Origin: Amycolatopsis coloradensis
Lineage (GTDB): Bacteria; Actinomycetota; Actinomycetes; Mycobacteriales; Pseudonocardiaceae
Direction of reading: 5' to 3'
NCBI RefSeq assembly: GCF_037997115.1
Contig: NZ_CP150484.1
Location: forward strand, 5,190,022-5,254,021
DNA length: 64,000 nucleotides
Each line of letters starts with the position of its first letter. Within the stretch, counting starts at the first letter, position 1. Positions 8,556 to 16,685 of this stretch are shown piece after piece. The notes beneath the pieces are model-generated. The model saw nothing but the letters and a program-made list of their open reading frames with translations, made no database searches and was not told the DNA's origin. A program made the position numbers and the translations under genes.

Positions 8556-9653
8556 TCACGGGTTGATGGCCAGCACCAGGAACGCGGCCAGCAGGACCAG
8601 GTGCACCCCGCCCTGCAGCCGCGTCGCGCGACCGGGGACGACGGTGAGCACGCTGACCGCGATCGTCAGCGCCAGCAGCACGATGTGCGTGGCGCCGAGG
8701 CCCAGCAGCAACGGCCCGTCCAGCCAGATCGACGCCAGTGCGATGGTCGGGATGGTGAGCCCGATGCTCGCGATCGCCGAACCGTAGGCGAGGTTCAGGC
8801 TGGTCTGCATCCGGTCGCGCCGCGCGGCCCGGGTCGCGGCCAGGGTCTCCGGCAGCAGCACCAGCATGGCGATCACGACGCCGACGAACGACTGCGGGAA
8901 CCCCGCGGCGCGGACTCCCGCTTCGATCGCGGGCGATTCGACCTTCGCCAGGCCGACGACGGCGACCAGCGCGACCAGCAGCAGCCCCAGACTGGTCAGG
9001 GCGGCCTTGTTGGTCGGCGGTTCGGCGTGTTCCTCCTCCTTGACCGAGCCCTCACTGTCGACCGGCAGGAAGAAGTCGCGGTGGCGCACGGTCTGCGTGA
9101 GCACGAAAAGTCCGTAGAGCAGCAGCGAGGCGACGGCGGCGAAGGTGAGCTGTGTGCCGTTGAAGGCCGGGCCGGGGGTGCTCGTGGTGAACGTCGGCAG
9201 CACGAGGCTGACCGAAGCGAGTGTCGCCACGGTGGCGAGCGCGCCGCCGCTGCCTTCGGGGTTGAAGTGCGTCTCGCCGTAGCGGCGGGCGCCGACCATG
9301 AGCGAGATACCCGCGATGCCGTTCATCGTGATCATCACCGCGGCGAACACGGTGTCGCGGGCCAGTGTCCCGGCCTCGGGGCCGCCGGAGGACATCATCG
9401 TCACGATCAGCGCGACCTCGATGACCGTGACCGCGATCGCCAGCACCAGCGAGCCGAAGGGTTCCCCGACGCGATGCGCGACCACCTCGGCGTGGTGCAC
9501 CGCGGCCAGCACGGTTCCGCCGAGCGCGAGCGCGACGATGGCCACGGGCACCGGGCCCAGGTCGCGGCCCCAGCTCAGCGCCAGCACGACGACGGCGAGG
9601 ACCGGCATGACGGTGGTCCAGGACACGGGGAATCGTCTGCGCGAAGCGGCCAT
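8556..9653 (-). CDS. Ca2+/H+ antiporter, ChaA/CAX type
   Basis: 365 aa integral membrane protein with about 11 hydrophobic segments and the two internal repeats of the CaCA family. The alpha-repeat signatures are visible: GEPFGSLVLAIAVTVIEVALI in the first half and LPETLAATRAARRDRMQTSLN with NLAYGSAIASIGLTIP in the second, holding the paired acidic residues needed for cation exchange. A charged linker (DSEGSVKEEEHAE) separates the halves. Start at ATG 9653 because GAAGG lies 7 bases upstream; the longer frame from 9671 has none. Function: export of Ca2+ (or Na+/K+) in exchange for protons. Same strand as ligA but 54 bp away, no evident shared role. Confidence 0.88.
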   Translation of the reverse strand: MAASRRRFPVSWTTVMPVLAVVVLALSWGRDLGPVPVAIVALALGGTVLAAVHHAEVVAHRVGEPFGSLVLAIAVTVIEVALIVTMMSSGGPEAGTLARDTVFAAVMITMNGIAGISLMVGARRYGETHFNPEGSGGALATVATLASVSLVLPTFTTSTPGPAFNGTQLTFAAVASLLLYGLFVLTQTVRHRDFFLPVDSEGSVKEEEHAEPPTNKAALTSLGLLLVALVAVVGLAKVESPAIEAGVRAAGFPQSFVGVVIAMLVLLPETLAATRAARRDRMQTSLNLAYGSAIASIGLTIPTIALASIWLDGPLLLGLGATHIVLLALTIAVSVLTVVPGRATRLQGGVHLVLLAAFLVLAINP

Positions 9654-9775
9654 GCCGTCACCTTCGCACACTCTGCGTGACGTCGCCCCTCCATGGAGGT
9701 CGCGGGGTGAATGCCAGGCGAGTGTGGCGTGGGCTTACTTCCCTGGCCGCAACTGCCTCTCGAAGGGCAAGACCG

Positions 9776-10027
9776 TCACGAAGGGCGACCGTCGGGAATC
9801 GTGACCGTGATCCGCTCGTCCGCGGCGACGATCCGCTGAAGGCGGAACCGGCAGAGGGCGTAGAACATCTCGCCCAGCTCTTCAGGATCGATGCGGCCTT
9901 CGAGGTCGCGCTTGCTCGCGTTGAGCACCCGGCTGATCACGGCCGCGGGTACGCGGCCACCGAACTCGCCCATCAGCCAGACACCGATTTCGCCGATCTC
10001 TTCCGTGATCGTGCGCTGCGCGGTCAT
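9776..10027 (-). CDS. Small helical protein, DUF3562-like three-helix dimerisation domain
   Basis: 83 aa starting MTAQRTITEEIGEIG at ATG 10027, with GAGAGG 8 bases upstream; a longer frame to 10087 would run through the palindrome and has no such site. The body (IGVWLMGEFGGRVPAAVISRVLNASKRDLEGRI) matches the general look of short actinobacterial three-helix proteins with a G-R-V-P turn. No catalytic motif. Function unknown. A perfect 24-bp palindrome lies just upstream, suggesting its own regulator. Confidence 0.65.
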   Translation of the reverse strand: MTAQRTITEEIGEIGVWLMGEFGGRVPAAVISRVLNASKRDLEGRIDPEELGEMFYALCRFRLQRIVAADERITVTIPDGRPS

Positions 10028-10044
10028 CAGCCGTACCTCTCTGC

Positions 10045-10068
10045 GTCGGAGTGTCACGACACTCCGAC
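10045..10068. promoter_or_regulatory. Perfect 11-bp inverted repeat (operator or 5'-UTR hairpin)
   Basis: Arms GTCGGAGTGTC and GACACTCCGAC separated by only AC, 18 bp upstream of the ATG at 10027. A two-base spacer favours a dimeric protein site over an RNA hairpin. No regulator gene is adjacent. Confidence 0.5.
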
Positions 10069-10258
10069 GGGTGACGGAAACACCCATGACGGGATACCCG
10101 CGAGATTGCTCTGCTCGGCCTAACCGCCCGGCGTCGGTTGCACCGAACCGTGCAGCGGGCCGGGCGATCTCCGGGAGAACCCCGATGTGATCGACATCCG
10201 GGTGTGCCAGCCTCGTTGATGACCATTGTGGACAGTCAGGGAGGAGGGCACACGCGTA

Positions 10259-10792
10259 GTGGCCCCAGCAAGTGATGAAGAGACCGCGCGATGGATAGCG
10301 GAGTTGACGGACCTCTGTGAGCTTTACCGGTCCGCGGAGATCGCGGGATCGACGGAGGCGGTGTCACACGCGGGGTGGCACACCGGGGCCCGGATCGGGA
10401 CGAGCACCGCGGACGGGCGGATGCTGGCCTACCACGATTCGGGTGTCGAGGCGGAGTGCGTCTTCCGGGAGGGAGAGCGCACGCTGTTCAACATCATGAG
10501 CACCGGATACGGGCGCGACACCGGCGAGCGCGGGTTCGCGGTGTGGAGCAGGCGACCGGGCGTGCTCGGCGCGATCGACACCGGGGTGACCCGGCTGGAG
10601 GTGGCCGACGCGGACGGCGACATCGTCCAGGCGGCGATCGTGGGGCACACCTTCGCCGTGGACGTGGACCTGGGTCCGGTGCCCCGGACGATCGACGAAG
10701 TGTTCGCCCCATGGGAGCCGCCGGAGCTGACGGTCCGGGTGTACGGCGAGGGTGACGCACTGAGGTACGAAGGTCCTCTGCTGACCACGTGA
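10259..10792 (+). CDS. Conserved-looking hypothetical protein
   Basis: 177 aa from GTG 10259, chosen because GAGGAGGG lies 10 bases upstream. No signal peptide or membrane segment. The N-terminal third is helical (ETARWIAELTDLCELYRSAEI) and the rest is rich in alternating hydrophobic/acidic residues expected for beta-strands (LEVADADGDIVQAAIVGHTFAVDVDLGPV). I do not recognise the family. It is followed directly by a perfect terminator hairpin and is convergent with the protease gene. Confidence 0.7.
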   Translation: MAPASDEETARWIAELTDLCELYRSAEIAGSTEAVSHAGWHTGARIGTSTADGRMLAYHDSGVEAECVFREGERTLFNIMSTGYGRDTGERGFAVWSRRPGVLGAIDTGVTRLEVADADGDIVQAAIVGHTFAVDVDLGPVPRTIDEVFAPWEPPELTVRVYGEGDALRYEGPLLTT

Positions 10793-10798
10793 AAGTCG

Positions 10799-10835
10799 GT
10801 GAAGGCCCCCTTCACGCGATGAAGGGGGCCTTCAC
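10799..10835. terminator. Perfect 16-bp terminator hairpin
   Basis: GTGAAGGCCCCCTTCA (10799-10814), 5-base loop, exact complement at 10820-10835. It ends both the plus-strand hypothetical gene and the convergent protease. The same GTGAAGGC motif recurs at 37453-37497. Confidence 0.8.
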
Positions 10836-10847
10836 GTACTTGTGAGG

Positions 10848-12311
10848 TCAGCCGTTCGGAGTCGTGATCACCGCGAACGTGGATCCCTGACTGGCGATCC
10901 GCTCGCTGAGATCGGTGGTGATCGTCTCGATCGGCGCGTAGTTGTTCAGCTCACCGGCCTGGCAGGGGCCCGACCTGGACTGCTGGTTGCCGACCAGGAT
11001 GCCGAGTGCCGCGTGGTCGGCCTGGCTGAACAGCGGTCCGCCGCTGTCGCCCGGACGCGCGCAGAGGTCGGTGTTGATGCCGACGTCCGTGGAGAGGACG
11101 CGACCGCAGCGGGTCCCGACGAGGTAGCCGGCGCCCGCGCCGCTGTCGACGGAATCGGGGTAGTTCACCGCGCTCGACGCCGTTCCGGAGGCGCAGACGA
11201 CGTACCCGGCCTTGATGTCGGCGAGCTTGCGGGCACTGGTGATGTACTCGTCGACCGAGGTGGCCTGCGCGCCGCACGGGGTGTCACCGTTGCTGTCCAT
11301 ACCGCCGTTGCGGCAATACTTCAGTACGCGGTTGCGGCCGGTCTGGCCTTCGAGCCACTGCGTCGACGCCGCGTCGTTGACGTACGGCAGGGCCGCGTAA
11401 TCGTACGGGTACGAGCTTTTTTCGATGCCGTGCTGCTGCAGCACGTCGTTGCCGTTGTGCTGCGTCGGCGTGTTGTTGGTCTTGGTCCGCATGCAGTGGC
11501 CCGCGGTGAGCACCCAGCCCTTGCCGGGGAACCCGCCACCGGTGGACCGCAGGTTGAAGCCGCTGGTGCAACCGCCCCAGGTACCGTTGTCCCGCTTCAT
11601 GTCCAGCCGGAGGCCGCCGCGCATCGGGCCGTAGTTCGTGCAGTAGAGCGGGTGACAGAAACCCAGATCCACGTTCGCCGTGGACAGCGCGTTCGGGTTC
11701 TTCAGCACGCGGGAGACGACCATGCCGGATTCCGCCGCCGCGGCCTGGTGCGCGGCGTTCGTCTCGGCGGCCGCGGCGCGCACGGCCGCCTTCTCCTGCG
11801 CCACCCAACCGCGTTCCCAAAGCACGACACGGTTTTCGGACTCGCTCACCGAAGGCAGGTAGACCGCTTCAGGACCAGCGCCGACCTTGGCAGCGACGCG
11901 ATCCTTCGCCGCCGTGAGCTGCTGCAACGAGTGCTGGACCTGTTGCGTGCGAACAGCGGACCGGGCGGGCATCGCCTTCAGATACGGCTCGGCCGCCGAG
12001 GGCTTGGTCATCGCCACGACCAGCTGCCCCTTGTCCTGGTCGAGCCACATGCCGCCGTACTCGGCGCCGCGGTCGCGGCGCAGCAGTTCGTCCAGTTTGC
12101 GGCTGTCGGTCTGCAGTTCCAGACGCCGCAACGCCTCCTGCTCGCTCACTCCGTAGTTCTCGACCAGATAGCGCATCGACTCCCGCACCGAAGCGGGGTC
12201 GAGCGAGGTATGGAACGACTGCACGGTGTCGGCCGACGCCGGGCTGCCCAGTGCCGTGGCCGCCGCCAGCACCGAAACGGCCAGGGCCCCCAGTCTTCTA
12301 GCTCTCCGCAC
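10848..12311 (-). CDS. Secreted S1-family (streptogrisin-like) serine protease with propeptide
   Basis: 487 aa preproprotein, GTG start 12311 with AGGAG 5 bases upstream. Residues 1-27 are a Sec signal peptide (LAAATALGSPASA), about 28-205 a propeptide with the alpha-lytic-protease inhibitor look (YGGMWLDQDKGQLVVAMT), and about 206-487 the catalytic domain. The catalytic triad is His272 (TAGHC), Asp304 (YPYDYAAL) and Ser423 (GDSGGP). Several cysteine pairs (e.g. C219/C224, C248/C273, C417/C450) suggest disulfides. It lacks an added carbohydrate-binding domain. Extracellular proteolysis with self-processing of the propeptide is expected. A monocistronic gene. Confidence 0.93.
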   Translation of the reverse strand: MRRARRLGALAVSVLAAATALGSPASADTVQSFHTSLDPASVRESMRYLVENYGVSEQEALRRLELQTDSRKLDELLRRDRGAEYGGMWLDQDKGQLVVAMTKPSAAEPYLKAMPARSAVRTQQVQHSLQQLTAAKDRVAAKVGAGPEAVYLPSVSESENRVVLWERGWVAQEKAAVRAAAAETNAAHQAAAAESGMVVSRVLKNPNALSTANVDLGFCHPLYCTNYGPMRGGLRLDMKRDNGTWGGCTSGFNLRSTGGGFPGKGWVLTAGHCMRTKTNNTPTQHNGNDVLQQHGIEKSSYPYDYAALPYVNDAASTQWLEGQTGRNRVLKYCRNGGMDSNGDTPCGAQATSVDEYITSARKLADIKAGYVVCASGTASSAVNYPDSVDSGAGAGYLVGTRCGRVLSTDVGINTDLCARPGDSGGPLFSQADHAALGILVGNQQSRSGPCQAGELNNYAPIETITTDLSERIASQGSTFAVITTPNG

Positions 12312-12436
12312 GAGATCTCCTCACATGTCGGGACTTCGCGATCATTCAACCGGAAGTCGCCGCACAGGCGGGGAGATTTTCCGACATTGCCGGGCGCCCC
12401 GTGCCCGCGAGGTGACGGGCACGGGGCGCGATGCGG

Positions 12437-12838
12437 TTACAGACTCGGCTCTCGCCGCTGTTTTCCTTGGCGGGACTTGTCGATCCATACGCAGAAGAGG
12501 GTCAGGAGACCGACAGTGGTCCCTGCCGAAAGCCCGATTTGCGGAGTGCTGATCCTGACGACGCCGACGACGATTCCGCCGCCGATCGTCAGCAGGAGGC
12601 ACATCCGCAGCGTCGGGGCCCAGCCGGCGAGGACCGCCATCGCCAGGCAGAGCCAGCTGTCGCGCGTCTGCTCTTTGCGGTGGCGTCCCGGTGTCCTCAG
12701 GAGCGGCCGCGCCGTGCGGATCATCTCCGCGGACGTCGCGACACGCCGAGCCGGCTTTTCGGCGTTGTCGATGACGACTTTGACCCGTTGAGGCGGCTCG
12801 TTGTCTGGTGTCTTCGTGTTGTCAGGCTGTAAGGTCAC
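12437..12838 (-). CDS. Hypothetical two-TM membrane protein
   Basis: 133 aa from GTG 12838. A basic, Pro-rich N-terminal half (residues 1-62) precedes two hydrophobic stretches, about 63-100 (SWLCLAMAVLAGW; MCLLLTIGGGIVVGVV) and 105-120 (TTVGLLTLFCVWI), then a basic tail. The pattern suggests a small inner-membrane protein. No family recognised. It is the second minus-strand gene upstream of the protease but separated by 125 bp. Confidence 0.5.
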   Translation of the reverse strand: MTLQPDNTKTPDNEPPQRVKVVIDNAEKPARRVATSAEMIRTARPLLRTPGRHRKEQTRDSWLCLAMAVLAGWAPTLRMCLLLTIGGGIVVGVVRISTPQIGLSAGTTVGLLTLFCVWIDKSRQGKQRREPSL

Positions 12839-13411
12839 GATCGTCCTGTCCTTGTTCTAGCGAGCGGGCGAATGGACATCCGCGTGGCCTCCTGTGACAG
12901 CAGGGGGCCACGCGTGCGTTACCGGTTCTTGACCGGTGCGGCTGAAGACATCTTGGCGAAAGCAGACTGTGACCGTTCAGTAGTACAGCGTGTGTCGCGC
13001 TGAACGGTATGCACGCGTCGCTCAACGGTCTGGGTGACTTCGAAAACTACTAAAAGTAGTGGGTGGCGACGAATGGGCCAGTGCCGCCGAGAGATCTCCG
13101 TAGCCCGGCAACCTGTCTTTCCAGTGTCGAGTCAGGTCATCGCCAGATGTGCCGTGGCAGCGAAGTTCCCAGGTGAAGCCCGATGTTGGCGCTGTCGTGC
13201 ACGCTGTTTTCGCATTGTGCGAAATGCTGATCGCAACTGCCGAGTAAAGTCGAACTTCGCCCAGGTTCGACGAGGTCCGAGCAGCGTGCTCACGGTGTGT
13301 TCACTCGATCAGGTGGGTGTCCACCACGTAGTCGCCTCGCTCGGCTTACCAACAGCGAGTGACTGCTCTGAACGGGTGGTCGCACTCCGAACAATCTCGC
13401 CGGTTGCCGGC
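12839..13411. other. 573-bp gene-free region with two symmetric elements
   Basis: No supported gene; the open frame 13034-13489 has no Shine-Dalgarno, lower GC and antisense overlap with DUF2891. A 14-bp hairpin with one G-T pair and TGACAG loop lies at 12881-12914 (terminator-like). An isolated 17-bp palindrome TTTCGCA-TTG-TGCGAAA lies at 13208-13224. The segment 13160-13300 is AT-richer than its surroundings. Confidence 0.5.
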
Positions 13412-14452
13412 TCAGCCGAGCAGGAGGAGCGCGTAGTAGGCAAGGAAGTGTTCGACCATGTAAGCACCGCCCGTGGTTTGTGCGAGTGAAGCGTGGGTAT
13501 GGGCGTGCGTGGCTTCGAGGATGGCGGGGATCCGGTCGTCATTGCCGGGGAGGGCGTCCGCGATGCGGTGCCAGCACCACGCCCGATGCAGGTTGAGACC
13601 GTGGAGATGGGCGAGTTGTCCGTCGGAGGTGTCCGTGACGGTCACCGGGGTGAACAGTGTCGCGGGTCTACGCCCCGCGATGCCAGGAAGGAAGCGTCCC
13701 AGCCAATCGGTGAATTCGGCCGCGGGCATCAGGCGGGACATGAGCTCGGCTTCGGCGAGCGCGGGGGACAGGAAATCGGCCCCGGACGGCTCCCAGGAGC
13801 CAGGGTAATCGCGGTCGGATCCGAACCAGCGCCATGCGGTCTCGGTGATGAGGCCGCGCAACCGCGGGTCGCCGTGGTCGGCGAGGTATCCCGCGTACGG
13901 CAGGGCGCGGGACAATCCGAACGCGCCGTTGTCATGCACCCCGTACCGGATCGGGTACGTGGCCTGGGGAAGCCAGTCGAGGTAGCGGTTCACGAAGACC
14001 GCGCTCAACTCATGCAGCCCCGCTGACCAGCACGCGGCGTCCGGGTCATCCCAGGTGGCGGTTTCGAAGGTGAGTTCCAGCAGCGCCGACCAGCCGTACG
14101 GGCGTTGGGTGTTGCGCTGTGCCTCAGGGGCGAAGAAAGCGACCTCGCCCGCGAGCGCCTCGACGGTCAGGTGCTCGCCGAGAAGGCCGCGGATCTCCTC
14201 GGCGGGCACGAGTTCGGCGTGACGGCGCAGCAAACGCACGAGCACCCAGAACATCTCCACGCAGGAATGCCAATCGAAACTGCCGTAGAAGCACGGGTGC
14301 GAGAGCCGAGGGGAGAGGATGGGCACACCTTCGACGTGCCAGTGACTCTCGTGGTGCGGATACTCGCGCAAGACGTTCGTCAGCGCCGTCCTGGCCAGCG
14401 CGCCGGCATTCGACTTCAGCAGCCGGTCGCGTTCGAAATCCCATTCGGTCAT
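13412..14452 (-). CDS. DUF2891 family protein
   Basis: 346 aa starting MTEWDFERDRLL at ATG 14452, with GGAGGG 7 bases upstream. The sequence has the hallmarks of DUF2891: HPCFYGSFDWHSCVEMFW near residue 50, RPYGWSALLEL, RYGVHDNGAFGLSRALPYA, and HLHGLNLHRAWCW. The repeated aromatic/His/Trp motifs and helical hairpins suggest an alpha/alpha-barrel related to glycoside hydrolase-like folds, but no reaction is established for the family. No signal peptide. Divergent from the methyltransferase at 14492 with only 39 bp between starts, so the two promoters overlap. Confidence 0.85.
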   Translation of the reverse strand: MTEWDFERDRLLKSNAGALARTALTNVLREYPHHESHWHVEGVPILSPRLSHPCFYGSFDWHSCVEMFWVLVRLLRRHAELVPAEEIRGLLGEHLTVEALAGEVAFFAPEAQRNTQRPYGWSALLELTFETATWDDPDAACWSAGLHELSAVFVNRYLDWLPQATYPIRYGVHDNGAFGLSRALPYAGYLADHGDPRLRGLITETAWRWFGSDRDYPGSWEPSGADFLSPALAEAELMSRLMPAAEFTDWLGRFLPGIAGRRPATLFTPVTVTDTSDGQLAHLHGLNLHRAWCWHRIADALPGNDDRIPAILEATHAHTHASLAQTTGGAYMVEHFLAYYALLLLG

Positions 14453-14491
14453 CGCACCGCCCTCCATCAGGCACGAGGTTACGATGCCGGA

Positions 14492-15175
14492 GTGGACGAA
14501 CGACCGATCACCACGGCGCAGCGCAACTTCCGGCGGGTCGCCGAAGAGCTGGAAAGCATGGGAACCCAGGATCGTTTCACCTACATCTTCCGTTCCCGGT
14601 TGTGGAGTTCCTCCTCGGTCTCCGGGCCTGGTTCGGAGTCGGTCCAGACGCGGGAATTGAGCGACCGGTTGCCCGCTCTTCTCGCTCGTTTCGGGGTACG
14701 CACCCTGCTTGACCTGCCGTGCGGCGACTACGGCTGGCTCAGTGCGGTGGGCCTTGATCTCGACAGGTACATCGGTGCCGACATCGTTCCCGATCTGATC
14801 GAGATGAACGCCGAACGGTTCCGGGGCGACCCGGTCCACGAGTTCCGGGTGCTCGATCTGACCGGCGATCCGCTGCCGTCGGCCGATCTCGTGCTGTGCC
14901 GGGATTGCTTGGTCCATCTGAGTTTCGCCGATATCTGGCGGGCCTTGCGCAACCTGCGGCGGAGCGGTTCCCGGTACCTGCTGACCACGACGTTCACCGA
15001 ACTGCGGATCAACACCGACATCGTGACCGGCGACTGGCGGCCGCTGAACCTGTGCCGGGAGCCGTTCGGGTTCCCGGAGCCGCTGGCCGTGCTGGTCGAG
15101 GGGTGCACCGAGGAGAACGGCGCCTACGCCGATAAGTCCTTGGGCCTGTGGGAGATCCCCGCGATCGTGGACTGA
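14492..15175 (+). CDS. Class I SAM-dependent methyltransferase
   Basis: 227 aa from GTG 14492; an internal ATG at 14560 is possible. The Rossmann motif I is LLDLPCGDYGWL (about residues 73-84), followed by YIGADIVPDLIEMN (motif II acidic residue) and DLVLCRDCLVHLSF (motif IV). This D-x-P-C-G-D-x-x-W pattern is seen in small-molecule methyltransferases of unknown substrate found in actinomycetes and cyanobacteria. Substrate unknown. It is convergent with the DUF1348 gene (11 bp gap) and divergent from DUF2891. Confidence 0.8.
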   Translation: MDERPITTAQRNFRRVAEELESMGTQDRFTYIFRSRLWSSSSVSGPGSESVQTRELSDRLPALLARFGVRTLLDLPCGDYGWLSAVGLDLDRYIGADIVPDLIEMNAERFRGDPVHEFRVLDLTGDPLPSADLVLCRDCLVHLSFADIWRALRNLRRSGSRYLLTTTFTELRINTDIVTGDWRPLNLCREPFGFPEPLAVLVEGCTEENGAYADKSLGLWEIPAIVD

Positions 15176-15186
15176 TCGCGACGGCT

Positions 15187-15648
15187 TCACCGAAGCGGAG
15201 AGTCTGCGCCGTGTTCCTCCTTCGGGCGTGGGCCGTGGATACGCCGCTCGGTTTCGGAGATGGCGACGTCGTTGATGCTCGCCTCGCGACGGCTCATGAG
15301 ACCGTGCTCGTCGAACTCCCACAGTTCGTTGCCGTAGCTGCGCCACCATCGACCGGCCCGGTCGCGCCATTCGTACTGGAACCGGACGGCGATCCGATTC
15401 CCGGTGAACGCCCAGAGGTTCTTGCGTAGCGCGTAGTCGAGCTCCCGCTCCCACTTCCCGGTCAGGAACGCGACGATCTCCTCGCGGCCGCGGACGAAGG
15501 TCTCCCGGTTCCGCCACACCGAGTCCGGCGTGTACGCCGACGCCACCTTGCGTGGATCCCGGGTGTTCCAGGCGTCCTCTGCCGCTTGGACTTTCCGCAG
15601 TGCCGTCTCGCGGGTGAACGGCGGGTAGGGCGGGCGATCTTCGGTCAT
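15187..15648 (-). CDS. DUF1348 (NTF2-like fold) protein under TetR control
   Basis: 153 aa from ATG 15648 with AGGAGG 6 bases upstream. NTF2/SnoaL-like: [36 protein letters not shown] at the N-terminus, then strand pairs [27 protein letters not shown], diagnostic of DUF1348. These proteins form a cone-shaped pocket; catalytic role unknown. It is divergently transcribed from a TetR gene with two matching operators between them, so it is the probable repressed target. Confidence 0.85.
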   Translation of the reverse strand: MTEDRPPYPPFTRETALRKVQAAEDAWNTRDPRKVASAYTPDSVWRNRETFVRGREEIVAFLTGKWERELDYALRKNLWAFTGNRIAVRFQYEWRDRAGRWWRSYGNELWEFDEHGLMSRREASINDVAISETERRIHGPRPKEEHGADSPLR

Positions 15649-15665
15649 GTCGAGCCTCCTAGGTT

Positions 15666-15681
15666 GAGAACGTGCGTTCTC
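15666..15681. promoter_or_regulatory. TetR operator 1
   Basis: GAGAACG-TG-CGTTCTC, a perfect 16-bp palindrome 18 bp upstream of the DUF1348 ATG. Confidence 0.75.
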
Positions 15682-15701
15682 CACGTCTGGCGCCTACGAT
15701 A

Positions 15702-15717
15702 GGGAACGCACGTTCTC
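15702..15717. promoter_or_regulatory. TetR operator 2
   Basis: GGGAACG-CA-CGTTCTC, the same site with one arm mismatch, 18 bp upstream of the tetR ATG and 36 bp centre-to-centre from operator 1. Two sites in the divergent spacer fit joint repression of both genes. Confidence 0.7.
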
Positions 15718-15735
15718 AACGTCAAGGGAGACCCG

Positions 15736-16344
15736 ATGCCGGCCGCCGTCACCGATGAGCAGAACCGCGTCGATCGCGAAGCCCTGCTCGATGCCGCTGA
15801 GAAACTCTTCTACGAAAACGGCATCCAGGCGGTCGGCATGGACCAGGTGCGTGCGGCGTCCGGTCTCTCGCTCAAGCGGATCTACCGGTTCTTCGAAGCC
15901 AAGGAAGACCTCGTGGTGGCGATGCTCAAACGCCGTGATCAGCGCTGGCGTGGCAGCCTGGCCGCCCATGTGGACCGGGTCGAGGATCCCCGCGAGCGGG
16001 TGCTCTCGATCTTCGACTGGCTCGCGGCGTGGTTCGCCGAACCGGGTTTCCGCGGCTGTGCCTGGATCAACGCGCACGGCGAACTAGGTGCGTCGTCCGA
16101 GGCGGTACTGGCCGAGGTGCGGGCGCACAAACAGGCGTTCCGCGAACAGATCGACACCTGGGTGCGGGCAACGGGTCTGCCGGTGACCGAACCGGTCTAC
16201 CTGCTCGCCGAAGGAGCCATCGTGACGGCGGGAATCAGCGGGGACCCGGCGCCCGCCCGTCAGGCGCGCGAGGCGGTCGCGGCGTTGCTCGGGAGTCAGA
16301 CCGCGCGGGCGATCGAGCCGTCCAGCCGTGCCCCGGCTTCGTAG
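15736..16344 (+). CDS. TetR/AcrR-family repressor
   Basis: 202 aa, ATG 15736 after GGGAGACCCG. The N-terminal HTH is clear (REALLDAAEKLFYENGIQAVGMDQVRAASGLSLKRIYRFFEAKEDL region, residues 13-58), followed by the ligand/dimer domain with FRGCAWINAHGEL, common in the YcdC/LmrA-like branch. It should bind the GAGAACG palindromes at 15666-15717 and control itself and the DUF1348 gene. Inducer unknown. Confidence 0.88.
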   Translation: MPAAVTDEQNRVDREALLDAAEKLFYENGIQAVGMDQVRAASGLSLKRIYRFFEAKEDLVVAMLKRRDQRWRGSLAAHVDRVEDPRERVLSIFDWLAAWFAEPGFRGCAWINAHGELGASSEAVLAEVRAHKQAFREQIDTWVRATGLPVTEPVYLLAEGAIVTAGISGDPAPARQAREAVAALLGSQTARAIEPSSRAPAS

Positions 16345-16392
16345 AACATGTACTCCTTGCCGTTCATGGTCCCGAACGACGGAGCCGCGCAA

Positions 16393-16426
16393 CGCCCCGC
16401 TGTCCGGCGCGCCCGACAGCGGGGCG
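16393..16426. terminator. GC-rich hairpin after tetR
   Basis: Arms CGCCCCGCTGTC (16393-16404) and GACAGCGGGGCG (16415-16426) match perfectly around a 10-base loop. It follows the tetR stop by 49 bp. Confidence 0.6.
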
Positions 16427-16444
16427 TGGAAAACGCCGAGGTGC

Positions 16445-16685
16445 TTGCGCTTGCCGAAGTCGCGGTTCGAGCTGGGCGCGGCGCTGTTCGAGGAATTCGC
16501 TCAACTCGACCCGCGGGTCGCCTTCCTGGTGTCCAGGCCGCCCGCGCTCGTCGTCCATGGCTCGGGGGACGAGCACGTCTCTCACGACATCGCGCGGGAA
16601 ACGGCCCTCGCGCGGCTTCGAGGACTCGGCGGAAGAGGCGCTGGAGGTCACCGTGCGGTGGCTTTCGCGGGTCAAGGCCAGGTGA
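16445..16685 (+). pseudogene. Alpha/beta hydrolase C-terminal remnant, frameshifted
   Basis: Between tetR and the SUKH gene the plus strand encodes a coherent hydrolase tail in two frames. The first (to about 16605) reads ELGAALFEEFAQLDPRVAFL then RPPALVVHGSGDEHVS, the strand-6 plus acidic-residue region of alpha/beta hydrolases. After a frameshift near 16605-16620 the second frame reads FEDSAEEALEVTVRWLSRVKAR and stops at 16685. There is no N-terminal half, nucleophile elbow or start. A short minus-strand frame at 16296-16392 (FGTMNGKEYMFYEAGARLDG) may be another fragment. I call decay after rearrangement. Confidence 0.5.

Noticed and set aside
8286..9680. 464-aa plus-strand frame across the antiporter gene
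   Set aside because: Repetitive Gln/Arg/Asp composition typical of antisense high-GC frames.
13034..13489. 151-aa plus-strand frame
   Set aside because: No Shine-Dalgarno, overlaps DUF2891 in antisense, and codon use is random.
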